Source: Arthrobacter silvisoli (lineage in GTDB: Bacteria; Actinomycetota; Actinomycetes; Actinomycetales; Micrococcaceae). From it: a stretch of DNA of 64,000 nucleotides. The position numbers and the translations under genes were made by a program. The stretch is from contig NZ_QRCU01000039.1 of the NCBI RefSeq assembly GCF_003369445.1, forward strand, positions 124,001 through 188,000, given 5' to 3'. The notes under the pieces were generated by a model. That model was not told the DNA's origin. It did not search any database and was given only the letters and a program-made list of their open reading frames with translations. Below, piece by piece: positions 50,283-58,770 of the stretch. Every line of letters begins with the position of its first letter. Positions within the stretch are counted from its first letter, which is position 1.

Positions 50283-51695
50283 ATGATCCATCCGACCAGG
50301 ACGACGGACTCCGTCGACACCTCCATATCAGGAGAGACCAGCTCCAAGTTCAAACGCCGCTTCATGGTGCGGCTTGTCGCGGTCTTCATCGGCGGGATGT
50401 TCCTCGACGGTTACATCCTCGGAATCATCGGCCCCGTCACCGGACTCATGCGGTCAGATCTCCAGCTCGACGCACTATCTCTGGGCATGATCGCCGCCGG
50501 CCCGCTGGTTGGTATCTTTGTCGGCTCCCCGCTGGCTGGCTGGGCTACTGACAAGTTCGGACGCAAGCCCATGTTCCTCGTGGACATGGGCCTGTTCCTG
50601 CTCGCCTCAGCGGCCCAGTTCTTCGTAACCTCCGGAGACGGGGCCGTGATCCAGCTGGCCACCATCCGGTTCTTCATGGGCGTCGCGATCGGGGGCGAGT
50701 ACTCAATCGGTGGGCCACTGCTGTCAGAGTTCTCTCCTCCGAAGCTCCGCGGGCGGTTGCTCGGGCTGACCCTGATCGCCTGGTATGTCGGTTTCATGAT
50801 GGCATTCATCATCGGCACGCTCCTGCACGACGCGGGCACCCCTTGGCGCCTTGTCATCGGCACGAGCACGATCCTCGCATTCGTCCTGTTTATCGCCCGA
50901 ATTGGCCTCCCCGAATCGCCGAGCTGGCTCATTACGAAGGGACGGCGTGAGGAAGCACTCGCGATCGCACGCAGATACGTCGAATCGCCCCAGATGCACA
51001 ACAGCATCACCGAAGAGATCGATCTGAGGATGATCCAGGAGGCCCAAGCCGCGCAGGGTAGGACCAAAATCAAGGGCGCCTCCTTTGGAATGCTGTTCTC
51101 GAGGCAGTACTGGCGCACCACCCTCTTCACCTCAGGTTTTTGGTTCTGCGCGGTCACTCCGTACTTCGCGATCGCGACCTTCGCCGACGATGTGCTCAAC
51201 CAATTCGGCTTTGGCGGCGGCTGGGCTGGTGGAGTGGGCCTGTCCGCACTTGCGGCCGCGGGCGTTGTCACCACCGTGCTTCTGATTGACAAGCTCGGCC
51301 GCCGAATCCTCACCGTGCCCGGGCAGTGGCTCTGCGCAGGCATCCTGCTGATCATCGGAGTCTGGGCGAACGCACCAGCGATCCTCGTGCTCGTCCTGTT
51401 CCTCGCCTTCTCCTACTTCAACGCCGGCTACACCACGATGACCCAGGTCTATCCGGCCGAGGTCTTCCCCGGCCACCTGCGCGGCATCGGCATGGGCTTC
51501 GCCGCGGCCTTCAGCCGCATCGGAGCCGCACTCGGCACCTTCGCCCTGCCATGGGCGATCAGCAACATCGGCATGGGCCCAAGCATGGTCGTAGCCGCCG
51601 CCGTCGCATTGCTCGGCGCAGTCCTCTCGCAATGGCTCGCGCCTGAGACGAAGGGGCGCACCCTCGCCGAGATCTCAGCAGACTTCTCCCACTGA
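50283..51695 (+). CDS. MFS transporter, metabolite:proton symporter / sugar-porter type
   Basis: A 470-residue 12-helix carrier. The loop 2-3 motif is GWATDKFGRKPMF, and RFFMGVAIGGEYSIGGPLLSEFSPPKLRG is the helix-4/5 region typical of the sugar porter and aromatic acid/AAHS-related groups. LPESPSWLITKGRREEAL lies at the end of the first half, and VYPAEVFPGHLRGIGMGFAAAFSRIGA and LAPETKGRTLAEI close the second half. The mix of features does not allow a substrate call; sugars, polyols or aromatic acids are possible. It is preceded by a long leader and followed by a bidirectional terminator. Confidence 0.88.
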   Translation: MIHPTRTTDSVDTSISGETSSKFKRRFMVRLVAVFIGGMFLDGYILGIIGPVTGLMRSDLQLDALSLGMIAAGPLVGIFVGSPLAGWATDKFGRKPMFLVDMGLFLLASAAQFFVTSGDGAVIQLATIRFFMGVAIGGEYSIGGPLLSEFSPPKLRGRLLGLTLIAWYVGFMMAFIIGTLLHDAGTPWRLVIGTSTILAFVLFIARIGLPESPSWLITKGRREEALAIARRYVESPQMHNSITEEIDLRMIQEAQAAQGRTKIKGASFGMLFSRQYWRTTLFTSGFWFCAVTPYFAIATFADDVLNQFGFGGGWAGGVGLSALAAAGVVTTVLLIDKLGRRILTVPGQWLCAGILLIIGVWANAPAILVLVLFLAFSYFNAGYTTMTQVYPAEVFPGHLRGIGMGFAAAFSRIGAALGTFALPWAISNIGMGPSMVVAAAVALLGAVLSQWLAPETKGRTLAEISADFSH

Positions 51696-51807
51696 CACCG
51701 GGACTGCGCGGTGACTTCGAGTTAGAGCTAACGCCCTCGGGCGGATCATTCCTCATACCCCACCGGATCGACGAAGAGCCTGAAAGCGCCGGCACCACAA
51801 ACGCCAC

Positions 51808-51843
51808 AGTCCTCCTCCACAAACGCACTTGTGGAGGAGGACT
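51808..51843. terminator. Bidirectional hairpin terminator between the MFS and permease genes
   Basis: AGTCCTCCTCCACAA (51808-51822) pairs perfectly with 51829-51843 over 15 bases around a 6-base loop. It lies between two convergent genes and can serve both. Confidence 0.8.
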
Positions 51844-51871
51844 GCTGTGTGGCTAGGCGAGTTGCCGGACG

Positions 51872-53350
51872 CTAGTTCCGTGCGGCAGCCGCGGCGACCG
51901 CGGCGGTTTCGCCGTCGGACATTGCCTTCCATTCAGCCACGCGGGCCTGGTGGAGGGGCGACTTCCGCACCACCGCGTAGGCCACACACAGGATCGCGAA
52001 CCAGATGGGGGTGACCAGCAGAGCGGTCAGGGTGTCCGGCTGGGTGGTCAGTGCCCACACCAGGAAGCCGAAGAAAGCGAAGACCACCCACACCATCGCA
52101 ATGCCGCCGGGCATCTTGTACGGGGATGCGGCGTGCTGTTCCGGGCGGCGCTTGCGGTACACGAGGTAGCTGGCCAGGATGATCGACCACACGAACATGA
52201 AGCAGACAGCCGAGACGGTGGTGACCATGTCGAACGCGGCGCCGACGTCCTTGCCCGCGTAGAGCAGCACGACGCCGGCCAGCAGAAGCACGCAGGAAAG
52301 GAACAGGGCGTTCTGCGGAACCTTGCGGCTGGAAAGCCTGCCGAACACCTTGGGAGCGTCGCCGTCGTTGGCCAGGCCGAACACCATGCGCGACGTGGAG
52401 TAGATGCCTGAGTTGGCCGAGGACATGGCGGAGGTCAGCACCACCAGGTTCACCACGGTGGCCGCGATGCCCAGGCCCGCCAGCGAGAACATGGCGATGA
52501 AGGGGCTGTGGCCGGCCTTGAATTCGGTCCATGGTGTGACGGACATCAGGATGATGAGGGCGCCCACGTAGAACAGCATCACGCGCACCGGGATGGCGTT
52601 GATGGCGCGGGGCAGGTTGTGCTCCGGGTTCTTGGTTTCCGCCGCGGCGGTGCCCACCAGTTCGATGCCCACGAAGGCGAAGACCGCGATCTGGAAGCCG
52701 GCCACGAAGCCCATGAACTCCTTGGGGAAGAAGCCGCCGTGCTGCCAAAGGTTGGCGAAGGTTGCTGCCCCGGCGTCGGACTTGAAGCCGGTGAAGATCA
52801 TCACCAGGCCCACCACGATCAGCGCCACGATGGCCACGATCTTGATCAATGCGAACCAGAACTCGGTTTCACCGAAGGCCTTCACGGTGGGCAGGTTCAG
52901 CAGGAGCAGGATCACGATGGTGGCCAGGCCCGGGATCCAGAGTGGGATGCCCGGCCAGAGTTCGTTGGCGTAGCCGGCGATGGCGATGACGTCCGCAACG
53001 CCGGTGACTACCCAGCAGAACCAGTAGGTCCAGCCGGTGAAGAAGCCGGCCCAGGGGCCGAGGAGGTCGCCTGCGAAGTCGCTGAACGACTTGTAGTTCA
53101 GGTTGGACAGGAGCAGCTGGCCCATGGCGCGCATGACGAAGAACAGCATGAATCCGATGATCATGTACACGAAAATCACGGAGGGGCCGGCCACGGAGAT
53201 GGTCTTGCCGGAGCCCATGAAGAGGCCCGTTCCGATGGCCCCGCCGATTGCCAGGAGCTGGATGTGGCGGTTGCTCAGCGAGCGGGAAAGGTGGGGCTCG
53301 CTGTCCCTGCTGGAGGCAGCACGCTGCCCCGTGGTTGTCTGCTCAGACAT
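51872..53350 (-). CDS. Amino acid permease, CycA (D-Ser/D-Ala/Gly) type
   Basis: A 492-residue APC-family permease with 12 helices. LSRSLSNRHIQLLAIGGAIGTGLFMGSGKTI is the family N-terminus. AVFAFVGIELVGTAAAETKNPE is the helix-6 region with the usual acidic residues, and SGIYSTSRMVFGLANDGDAPKVFG follows helix 8. The closest familiar proteins are the D-serine/D-alanine/glycine transporters. The ATG at 53350 with AAAGGA before it gives the normal beginning. The first helices fit a proton symporter. It is divergent from the MarR gene and ends in a shared terminator. Confidence 0.9.
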   Translation of the reverse strand: MSEQTTTGQRAASSRDSEPHLSRSLSNRHIQLLAIGGAIGTGLFMGSGKTISVAGPSVIFVYMIIGFMLFFVMRAMGQLLLSNLNYKSFSDFAGDLLGPWAGFFTGWTYWFCWVVTGVADVIAIAGYANELWPGIPLWIPGLATIVILLLLNLPTVKAFGETEFWFALIKIVAIVALIVVGLVMIFTGFKSDAGAATFANLWQHGGFFPKEFMGFVAGFQIAVFAFVGIELVGTAAAETKNPEHNLPRAINAIPVRVMLFYVGALIILMSVTPWTEFKAGHSPFIAMFSLAGLGIAATVVNLVVLTSAMSSANSGIYSTSRMVFGLANDGDAPKVFGRLSSRKVPQNALFLSCVLLLAGVVLLYAGKDVGAAFDMVTTVSAVCFMFVWSIILASYLVYRKRRPEQHAASPYKMPGGIAMVWVVFAFFGFLVWALTTQPDTLTALLVTPIWFAILCVAYAVVRKSPLHQARVAEWKAMSDGETAAVAAAAARN

Positions 53351-53515
53351 ATGTGGGTCCTTTGAGTGATTCGCCGCAAGAGTGATGTGGCTAACAAAAC
53401 GACGTACCAAAGGTAACCCTCGTCGGCCGAAATCGCGTGATTGAACGTTTTACCCTGAATTTCATATTTGGGCCGGTGGCCCTCGGGGCGTCTACCCGCC
53501 CACATCCCATTTACT

Positions 53516-53544
53516 TTAGGGCCCCTAACTATTAGGCTTCCTAA
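53516..53544. promoter_or_regulatory. Tandem TTAGG palindromes over the marR promoter
   Basis: TTAGGGCCCCTAA (53516-53528) and TTAGGCTTCCTAA (53532-53544) are two palindromes with the same arms, the second ending 2 bases before the MarR start codon. They are very likely the sites of that MarR protein. A possible ribosome site is covered, so binding would silence the gene. Confidence 0.7.
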
Positions 53545-53546
53545 GT

Positions 53547-53993
53547 ATGAACGCCGAACGCCCCGCAGACGCCCTGATCGACCTGGCCCAGGAATTCCGC
53601 AACGCGCTGCGCCAGAGCGTGTTCGTCCTGCGCCGCCTCGATGCCCACGCCGAATTGAGTTCGGCCCAGCTGAGCGTCCTGAAGATGGCGCTCGACGGCG
53701 GCGCCCGCGTGGGTGAGATCGCCCGCGACCTGGGCGTGAAGGTGCCCAGTGCCACCGAGCAGATCATCAGGCTCGAGCGCGCCGGGCTGCTGCGCCGGGA
53801 AGCCGACCCAGATGACTCCCGCGCGGTCCGGGTGCTTGCCACCGCGGAAGGCCGTGCCGCCGTCGACCTCGCGGACCGCCGCCGCAACGAACACATTGCC
53901 GCGATCCTTGCCACCCTCGACCAGAACGAACGCGACGCGATCAGCGCCGCCCTGCCAGTGTTCCACAAAATCAACAGTTCGGTCCGGGCCTGA
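53547..53993 (+). CDS. MarR family regulator of the adjacent MFS exporter
   Basis: A 148-residue winged-helix protein. SSAQLSVLKMALDGGARVGEIARDLGVKVPSATEQIIRLERAGLLRREADPDDSRAVRVLATAEG contains the helix-turn-helix and wing, with the D-x-R pair of MarR proteins (DDSRAV). The N- and C-terminal helices for dimerisation are present. Two TTAGG palindromes cover its promoter, so it should repress itself and the MFS gene that starts 72 bases after its stop. Ligands in such pairs are usually toxic aromatics or drugs. Confidence 0.92.
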   Translation: MNAERPADALIDLAQEFRNALRQSVFVLRRLDAHAELSSAQLSVLKMALDGGARVGEIARDLGVKVPSATEQIIRLERAGLLRREADPDDSRAVRVLATAEGRAAVDLADRRRNEHIAAILATLDQNERDAISAALPVFHKINSSVRA

Positions 53994-54065
53994 AGCCGGC
54001 CGGACTGGGACCGTCCGCAAACGAACAGCCACCAAGCAAACGCACAACAACAGGAGCGTCACGCC

Positions 54066-55292
54066 ATGAACGGCCAGCTCGCAGAGCACCTGCAGCCAGC
54101 AGAAGACACCCTCGAGGCTGAGAAGGCCTCATTCCTCAAGCAGCCCAAGGCAGTGTGGGCCACCGCCATCGCGGCGGTTTTCGCCTTCATGGGCATCGGC
54201 CTGGTGGATCCCATCCTTCCGGCCATCGCCAAGAACCTGGACGCCACACCCAGCCAGGTCTCCCTGTTGTTCACCAGCTACTTCCTGGTGACCGCCGTGG
54301 CCATGCTCGTCACGGGCTTCGTCTCGTCCCGGATCGGCGGCAAGAAGACGCTGATGATCGGCCTCGCGCTGATCGTGGTTTTCGCGTCGCTTTCCGGGCT
54401 GTCGGGTTCGGTCGGTGAACTGGTCGGCTTCCGGGCGGGTTGGGGACTGGGCAACGCGCTGTTCGTGGCCACCGCCCTCGCGGTGATTGTCGGCGTCGCG
54501 AGCGGCGGAGCCGGAACCGCGATCATCCTCTACGAGGCCGCCCTGGGCTTGGGCATCTCGCTCGGCCCGCTGCTCGGCGCGCTCCTGGGCGGCTGGCAGT
54601 GGCGCGCACCGTTCTTCGGCACCGCCGTCCTCATGGCCGTCGCGTTCATTGCCCTGATGGTGCTGCTGCCCAAGACCCCGGCCCCGGCCAAGAAGGCGCG
54701 GCTGCGGGATCCGCTGCTGGCCCTGGGCCACAAGGGGCTGCGGACCACCGCGGCCAGCGCGCTCTTCTACAACTACGGCTTCTTCACCATCCTGGCCTTC
54801 ACCCCGTTCATCCTGGGCATGGATGCCTACGGCATCGGCGCGGTGTTCTTCGGCTGGGGCGTGGCCGTGGCCGTGTTCTCGGTCTTCGTGGCGCCCATGC
54901 TGCAGCGCCGTTTCGGCACCAACAACGTCCTGGTGGGCACGCTGGCGGCCCTCATGCTCGACCTGGTGGGGCTGGGACTGGCCGCGGGGCACTCAGTGCC
55001 GGCCGTCGTCGTACTGGTGATCGTGGCCGGTGCGCTGCTGGGCATCAACAACACGCTTTACACGGAACTGGCCATGGAGGTCTCGGATTCCCCGCGGCCC
55101 GTGGCGTCCGCGGGGTACAACTTCGTGCGCTGGATGGGCGGTGCCCTGGCCCCGTTTGCCGCGGCCCAGCTGGGCGAACACTTCGGCCCGCAGCTGCCGT
55201 TCTTCGCCGGAGCCCTGGCCCTGGTGCTGGCGATCGCCGTGGCCCTCGGCGGCCGGAAGTTCCTGGCCGCCCACGAACCGCACCTCGTCTAA
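54066..55292 (+). CDS. MFS drug-efflux-type transporter
   Basis: A 408-residue carrier with 12 helices. GLVDPILPAIAKNLDATPSQVSLLFTSYFLVTA is a typical DHA1-type opening. The helix-4 segment is VGFRAGWGLGNALFV, and motif C lies in helix 5: YEAALGLGISLGPLLGALLGG, the antiporter signature (GxxxGPxxGG). This makes drug:proton antiport the most likely function. A MarR gene with operator palindromes precedes it, and the pair forms a small inducible efflux unit. Confidence 0.9.
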   Translation: MNGQLAEHLQPAEDTLEAEKASFLKQPKAVWATAIAAVFAFMGIGLVDPILPAIAKNLDATPSQVSLLFTSYFLVTAVAMLVTGFVSSRIGGKKTLMIGLALIVVFASLSGLSGSVGELVGFRAGWGLGNALFVATALAVIVGVASGGAGTAIILYEAALGLGISLGPLLGALLGGWQWRAPFFGTAVLMAVAFIALMVLLPKTPAPAKKARLRDPLLALGHKGLRTTAASALFYNYGFFTILAFTPFILGMDAYGIGAVFFGWGVAVAVFSVFVAPMLQRRFGTNNVLVGTLAALMLDLVGLGLAAGHSVPAVVVLVIVAGALLGINNTLYTELAMEVSDSPRPVASAGYNFVRWMGGALAPFAAAQLGEHFGPQLPFFAGALALVLAIAVALGGRKFLAAHEPHLV

Positions 55293-55301
55293 GGCTCCGC
55301 C

Positions 55302-55330
55302 GCAGCCCAACTGCTAGCCAGTTGGGCTGC
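55302..55330. terminator. Bidirectional terminator between two MFS genes
   Basis: GCAGCCCAACT (55302-55312) pairs with 55320-55330 over 11 bases around a 7-base loop. It lies between the convergent efflux and sugar-porter genes. No T-run follows on either side. Confidence 0.65.
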
Positions 55331-55347
55331 CAGGGCAGGAAGGCGCG

Positions 55348-56799
55348 CTACTTGGTGCTGACCGGGACCTTGGCGCCCTTCGGGACGAACAGGGTCTCGG
55401 CCTGTTCCAGCGACATGCCGTTGGTCTCCGGCACCTTGAACATGACGAAGAAGAACGACGCCGCCGCGAAGAGTGCATACATGCCATAGGTCAGCGGGAG
55501 GGAGCCGGCGGCCATCACCGGGAAGCTCAGCGTGATGGCGAAGTTGGCCACCCACTGAGCAGCGGCAGCGAGGCCCAAGGCCCGGCCGCGGATGCGGGAC
55601 GGGAAGATCTCGCCCAGCAGGACCCACACCAGAGGGCCCCAGGACACGCCGAAACTGACCACGAAGAGGTTCGCCGCCACGAGGGCCACTGGACCCCAGG
55701 CACCCGGCAATGCAATCTCCGTGCCGTTCCCGGTGGCCGAGGAAAACGCCAGGGCCATGGTGCCCAGGGACGCGGCCATGCCGATGGAGCCGGCAAGCAG
55801 GATGGGGCGGCGGCCGATCCGGTCCACCAGGGCGATGGCCACGAGGGTCACCAGGATGTTGGTGATGGAGGTGGCCACCGAGATGGTGAGGGAGTCCTTC
55901 TCCTGGAAGCCGACGGCCTTCCACAGGGTGGTGGAGTAGTAGAAGATCACGTTGATGCCCACGAACTGCTGCAGCACGGAAAGGATGATGCCGATCCACA
56001 CCACGGGCTGCAGGCCGAAGGCGTTGCCGCGCAATGAGCCCTTCTTGGCGGAAAGCTGTTCCTGCTGGATGGATTCGCGGATTTCGCGGATGTGGCGCTC
56101 GGTGTCGTCGCCGGGCATCAGGGCGTCGAAGGTCTTCCGGGCGGCGTCTTCCTTGCCGTTGAGGACCAGGAAGTGCGGGGATTCCGGCAGCCTGAAGGCG
56201 ATCACGCCGTACACGGCGGCGGGGACGGCGCAGGCGATGAACATCCAGCGCCACGCCTCGAGGCCGAACCAGAAATCCTGGTGCGCGCCGCCGGCGGAGG
56301 TGGCCAACAGTGCGTCCGACAGCAGGGCCGCGAAGATGCCGCTGGTGATGGCGAGTTGCTGCAGGGAAGCGAGCCGGCCGCGGATCTGCCGCGGTGAGAT
56401 CTCGGAAATGTATGCCGGAGCGATCACCGAAGCGAGGCCGATGCCCAGCCCTCCCACCAGGCGCCAGAAGATCAGGTCCCAGACGCCGAATGCCAGGCCC
56501 GTGCCGATCGAGCTGACCAGGAACAGGGCGGCCCCGAGCTTCATCGCGGGCACCCTGCCGCGGCGGTCGGCCACTTTCCCGGCGAGGTAGGCACCGGCGG
56601 CGCAGCCCAGGAGGGCGATGGCTACGGCGAAGCCGGTGACGGCCTCGCTCAGCGCGAATTCGGCCTTCATGGCGTCCACGGCGCCATTGACCACCGAGGA
56701 ATCGAAGCCGAAGAGGAAGCCGCCGACTGCCCCGGCGATGGCGAGGCCAATGACCTTTCGGTGGACGCCGGCATGGCTGGCGGAAATGGAAATGGACAT
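55348..56799 (-). CDS. Sugar porter family MFS transporter
   Basis: A 483-residue sugar:proton symporter of the XylE/GLUT type. All family signatures are present: GGFLFGFDSSVVNGA in helix 1, GKVADRRGRVPAM, RLVGGLGIGLASVIAPAYISEISPRQIRGRL, LPESPHFLVL, LQQFVGINVIFYYSTTLWKAVGF (helix 7 sugar site QQxxGxN), VDRIGRRPIL and VPETNGMSLEQAE (PETKG form). Likely substrates are glucose, xylose, arabinose or inositol. No sugar-metabolic gene lies beside it, so regulation and substrate are not evident from context. Confidence 0.94.
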   Translation of the reverse strand: MSISISASHAGVHRKVIGLAIAGAVGGFLFGFDSSVVNGAVDAMKAEFALSEAVTGFAVAIALLGCAAGAYLAGKVADRRGRVPAMKLGAALFLVSSIGTGLAFGVWDLIFWRLVGGLGIGLASVIAPAYISEISPRQIRGRLASLQQLAITSGIFAALLSDALLATSAGGAHQDFWFGLEAWRWMFIACAVPAAVYGVIAFRLPESPHFLVLNGKEDAARKTFDALMPGDDTERHIREIRESIQQEQLSAKKGSLRGNAFGLQPVVWIGIILSVLQQFVGINVIFYYSTTLWKAVGFQEKDSLTISVATSITNILVTLVAIALVDRIGRRPILLAGSIGMAASLGTMALAFSSATGNGTEIALPGAWGPVALVAANLFVVSFGVSWGPLVWVLLGEIFPSRIRGRALGLAAAAQWVANFAITLSFPVMAAGSLPLTYGMYALFAAASFFFVMFKVPETNGMSLEQAETLFVPKGAKVPVSTK

Positions 56800-57123
56800 G
56801 GCTCTCCCTTGAGGACTGGTGGCTTGGGGTGGCGCGGCAATCGTCGGCTGCTGACTCCAAATGGAGGCGCCGGTGCACTCGCGCTAAACAGTGTGTCACG
56901 CCACAGCGCCGGATTTCCATTGTGTTAAAGAGTTGAAGGCATGTGACTCTGCGCACCCTGCGGCCCCGCGGCCACGAAGAAGCGGCCCTGACACCTGCGA
57001 AAGACGGGCGGCCCGGGCGCAACGCCCCGAGCAGATTTGTCCAGTCGAAAGTCTACCGACGAGTAGGTGAACGCTCGGCAAAAACAGCCGATTGAATCCT
57101 CTCAGTTCCCCATACTGAAAAGC
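56800..57123. other. Divergent intergenic region
   Basis: This region lies between the sugar porter (reverse) and the PhoD-like phosphatase (forward). Apart from GC-rich imperfect repeats around 56960-57020 I see no clear promoter, operator or gene. A GTG at 57067 extends the phosphatase frame, but the codons before 57124 do not look like part of a Tat signal. Confidence 0.4.
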
Positions 57124-58770
57124 GTGCCAACTTCCACAACATTCACCCGCCGCCAGATTCTGCGCACCGCCGGGTCCGCTGCCGCCGTCGCGGGCCTTCC
57201 CGCTCTTGTGTCCACACCTGCCTTTGCGGGCAGCGCCGCTTTCGTTCATGGTGTCGCGTCCGGTGATCCGTTCCCGGACGGCGTGCTGCTCTGGACCCGT
57301 GTGACGCCCACAGCTGAAGCCCTGCCCGCCTCGGGCCTCGGCCCCGATGTCACGGTTCGCTGGGAAGTTTCGGCCAGCCCGGACTTCCAGCGGATCGTGG
57401 CCAAGGGCGCGGTCGCAACCGGCGCGGCGCGCGACCACACGGTCAAGGCCGTCGTCTCGGGCCTCGACGCGGACACCGTGTACTGGTACCGCTTCTCCTA
57501 CGGCCGCGCGGTTTCCCCCATCGGACGAACGCGGACTGCCCCGGCGGCTGGCGCCGCCGTCGGAAATCTCCGCTTCGGTGTTGTCTCGTGCGCGAACTAC
57601 CAGGCAGGCTACTTCTCCGCGTACCGCCACTTGGCCCAGCGGGGAGACCTGCATGCTGCGTTGCACCTCGGGGACTACCTCTATGAATACGCGCCCGGCC
57701 AGTACCAGGCGCGCGATGTCCTGGTGCGGCCGCATGATCCGGCGGTCGAAATGACGACGCTGGCCCACTATCGCCTGCGGCACGCCCAGTACAAGACCGA
57801 CGCCGAGCTGCAGGCGCTGCACGCCGTGGTCCCGTTCATCGTCACCTGGGACGATCACGAAGCCGCGAACGATGCCTGGAGCGGTGGCGCCGAGAACCAT
57901 ACTGAGGGCGCGGAGGGGCTTTGGAGTGACCGCCGGGCCGCCGCCCAGCAGGCCTACGCCGAATGGATGCCTGTGCGTTTCGAACCGGGCGGCCAACTGT
58001 ACCGCCGCTTCGAGTTTGGGTCGCTGGCAAGCCTGTCGATGCTTGACCTGCGCAGCTACCGCAGCCAGCAGGCATCGAACCAGCTCGATCCCGCTGTCGA
58101 CAATGCAAGCCGCACCATCACCGGGACTGCCCAGATGGATTGGCTGCTGGAAGGGCTGAAACCGACCGGGCCGCAGTGGAAGCTGGTCGGAAACCCCGTG
58201 ATGATCACCCCCATCCGGGTGCCCTCCACGCTCAGCACCGAAGGGCTCGGGGCGGTGCAGGAGCTTCTTGGCGGGACGACAATTGACGGTGTCCCGTACA
58301 ACGTGGACCAGTGGGACGGCTACCAAGCCGACCAACACCGGGTGCTCCGGCACCTGCGGGACAACGGCGTGAAAGACACGGTCTTCCTCACCGGTGATAT
58401 CCATTCCGGATGGGCCTGCGATCTCCCCGCCGATCCGCCGAGCTACCCGTTCACAGGAGACTCGGTGGCAACCGAACTCGTCTGCACCTCGGTGACGAGC
58501 GACAACCTCGATGACATCCTGGACGTGCCCCCGCGCACGGCTTCGCTCGTCGTGGAGAGCGCCATCAAGGCCAACAACCCACACGTGAAGTACCTTGACT
58601 TCGACTCGCACGGGTTCTCGGTACTCGACATCACTCCGGCCGGCGTCCGGATGGACTGGTACGTCCTCGCCGACCGCACCGTTCGGGACTCGGCCGCCAC
58701 CCTGTCAACCTCCTGGCAGGTTGCCGCCGGAACCAACAAAGTCCGCCCAGTGGAAGGGATCACGCTGTGA
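57124..58770 (+). CDS. PhoD-like alkaline phosphatase/phosphodiesterase, Tat-exported
   Basis: A 548-residue secreted enzyme. The N-terminus has a twin-arginine signal, FTRRQILRTAGSAAAVAGLPALV, with AFA at the cleavage site. FVHGVASGDPFPDGVLLWTRVTP is the conserved opening of PhoD proteins. A fibronectin-like domain follows, then the metallophosphatase part: FGVVSCANYQAGYF, HLGDYLYEY (GDY), VTWDDHEAANDAW (WDDHE) and FLTGDIHSGWACDL (GDxH). These residues bind Fe and Ca in PhoD. Substrates are phosphodiesters such as teichoic acids or phospholipids. The GTG at 57124 is preferred because it gives a normal Tat n-region. Its stop overlaps the next start (GTGA). Confidence 0.88.
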   Translation: MPTSTTFTRRQILRTAGSAAAVAGLPALVSTPAFAGSAAFVHGVASGDPFPDGVLLWTRVTPTAEALPASGLGPDVTVRWEVSASPDFQRIVAKGAVATGAARDHTVKAVVSGLDADTVYWYRFSYGRAVSPIGRTRTAPAAGAAVGNLRFGVVSCANYQAGYFSAYRHLAQRGDLHAALHLGDYLYEYAPGQYQARDVLVRPHDPAVEMTTLAHYRLRHAQYKTDAELQALHAVVPFIVTWDDHEAANDAWSGGAENHTEGAEGLWSDRRAAAQQAYAEWMPVRFEPGGQLYRRFEFGSLASLSMLDLRSYRSQQASNQLDPAVDNASRTITGTAQMDWLLEGLKPTGPQWKLVGNPVMITPIRVPSTLSTEGLGAVQELLGGTTIDGVPYNVDQWDGYQADQHRVLRHLRDNGVKDTVFLTGDIHSGWACDLPADPPSYPFTGDSVATELVCTSVTSDNLDDILDVPPRTASLVVESAIKANNPHVKYLDFDSHGFSVLDITPAGVRMDWYVLADRTVRDSAATLSTSWQVAAGTNKVRPVEGITL

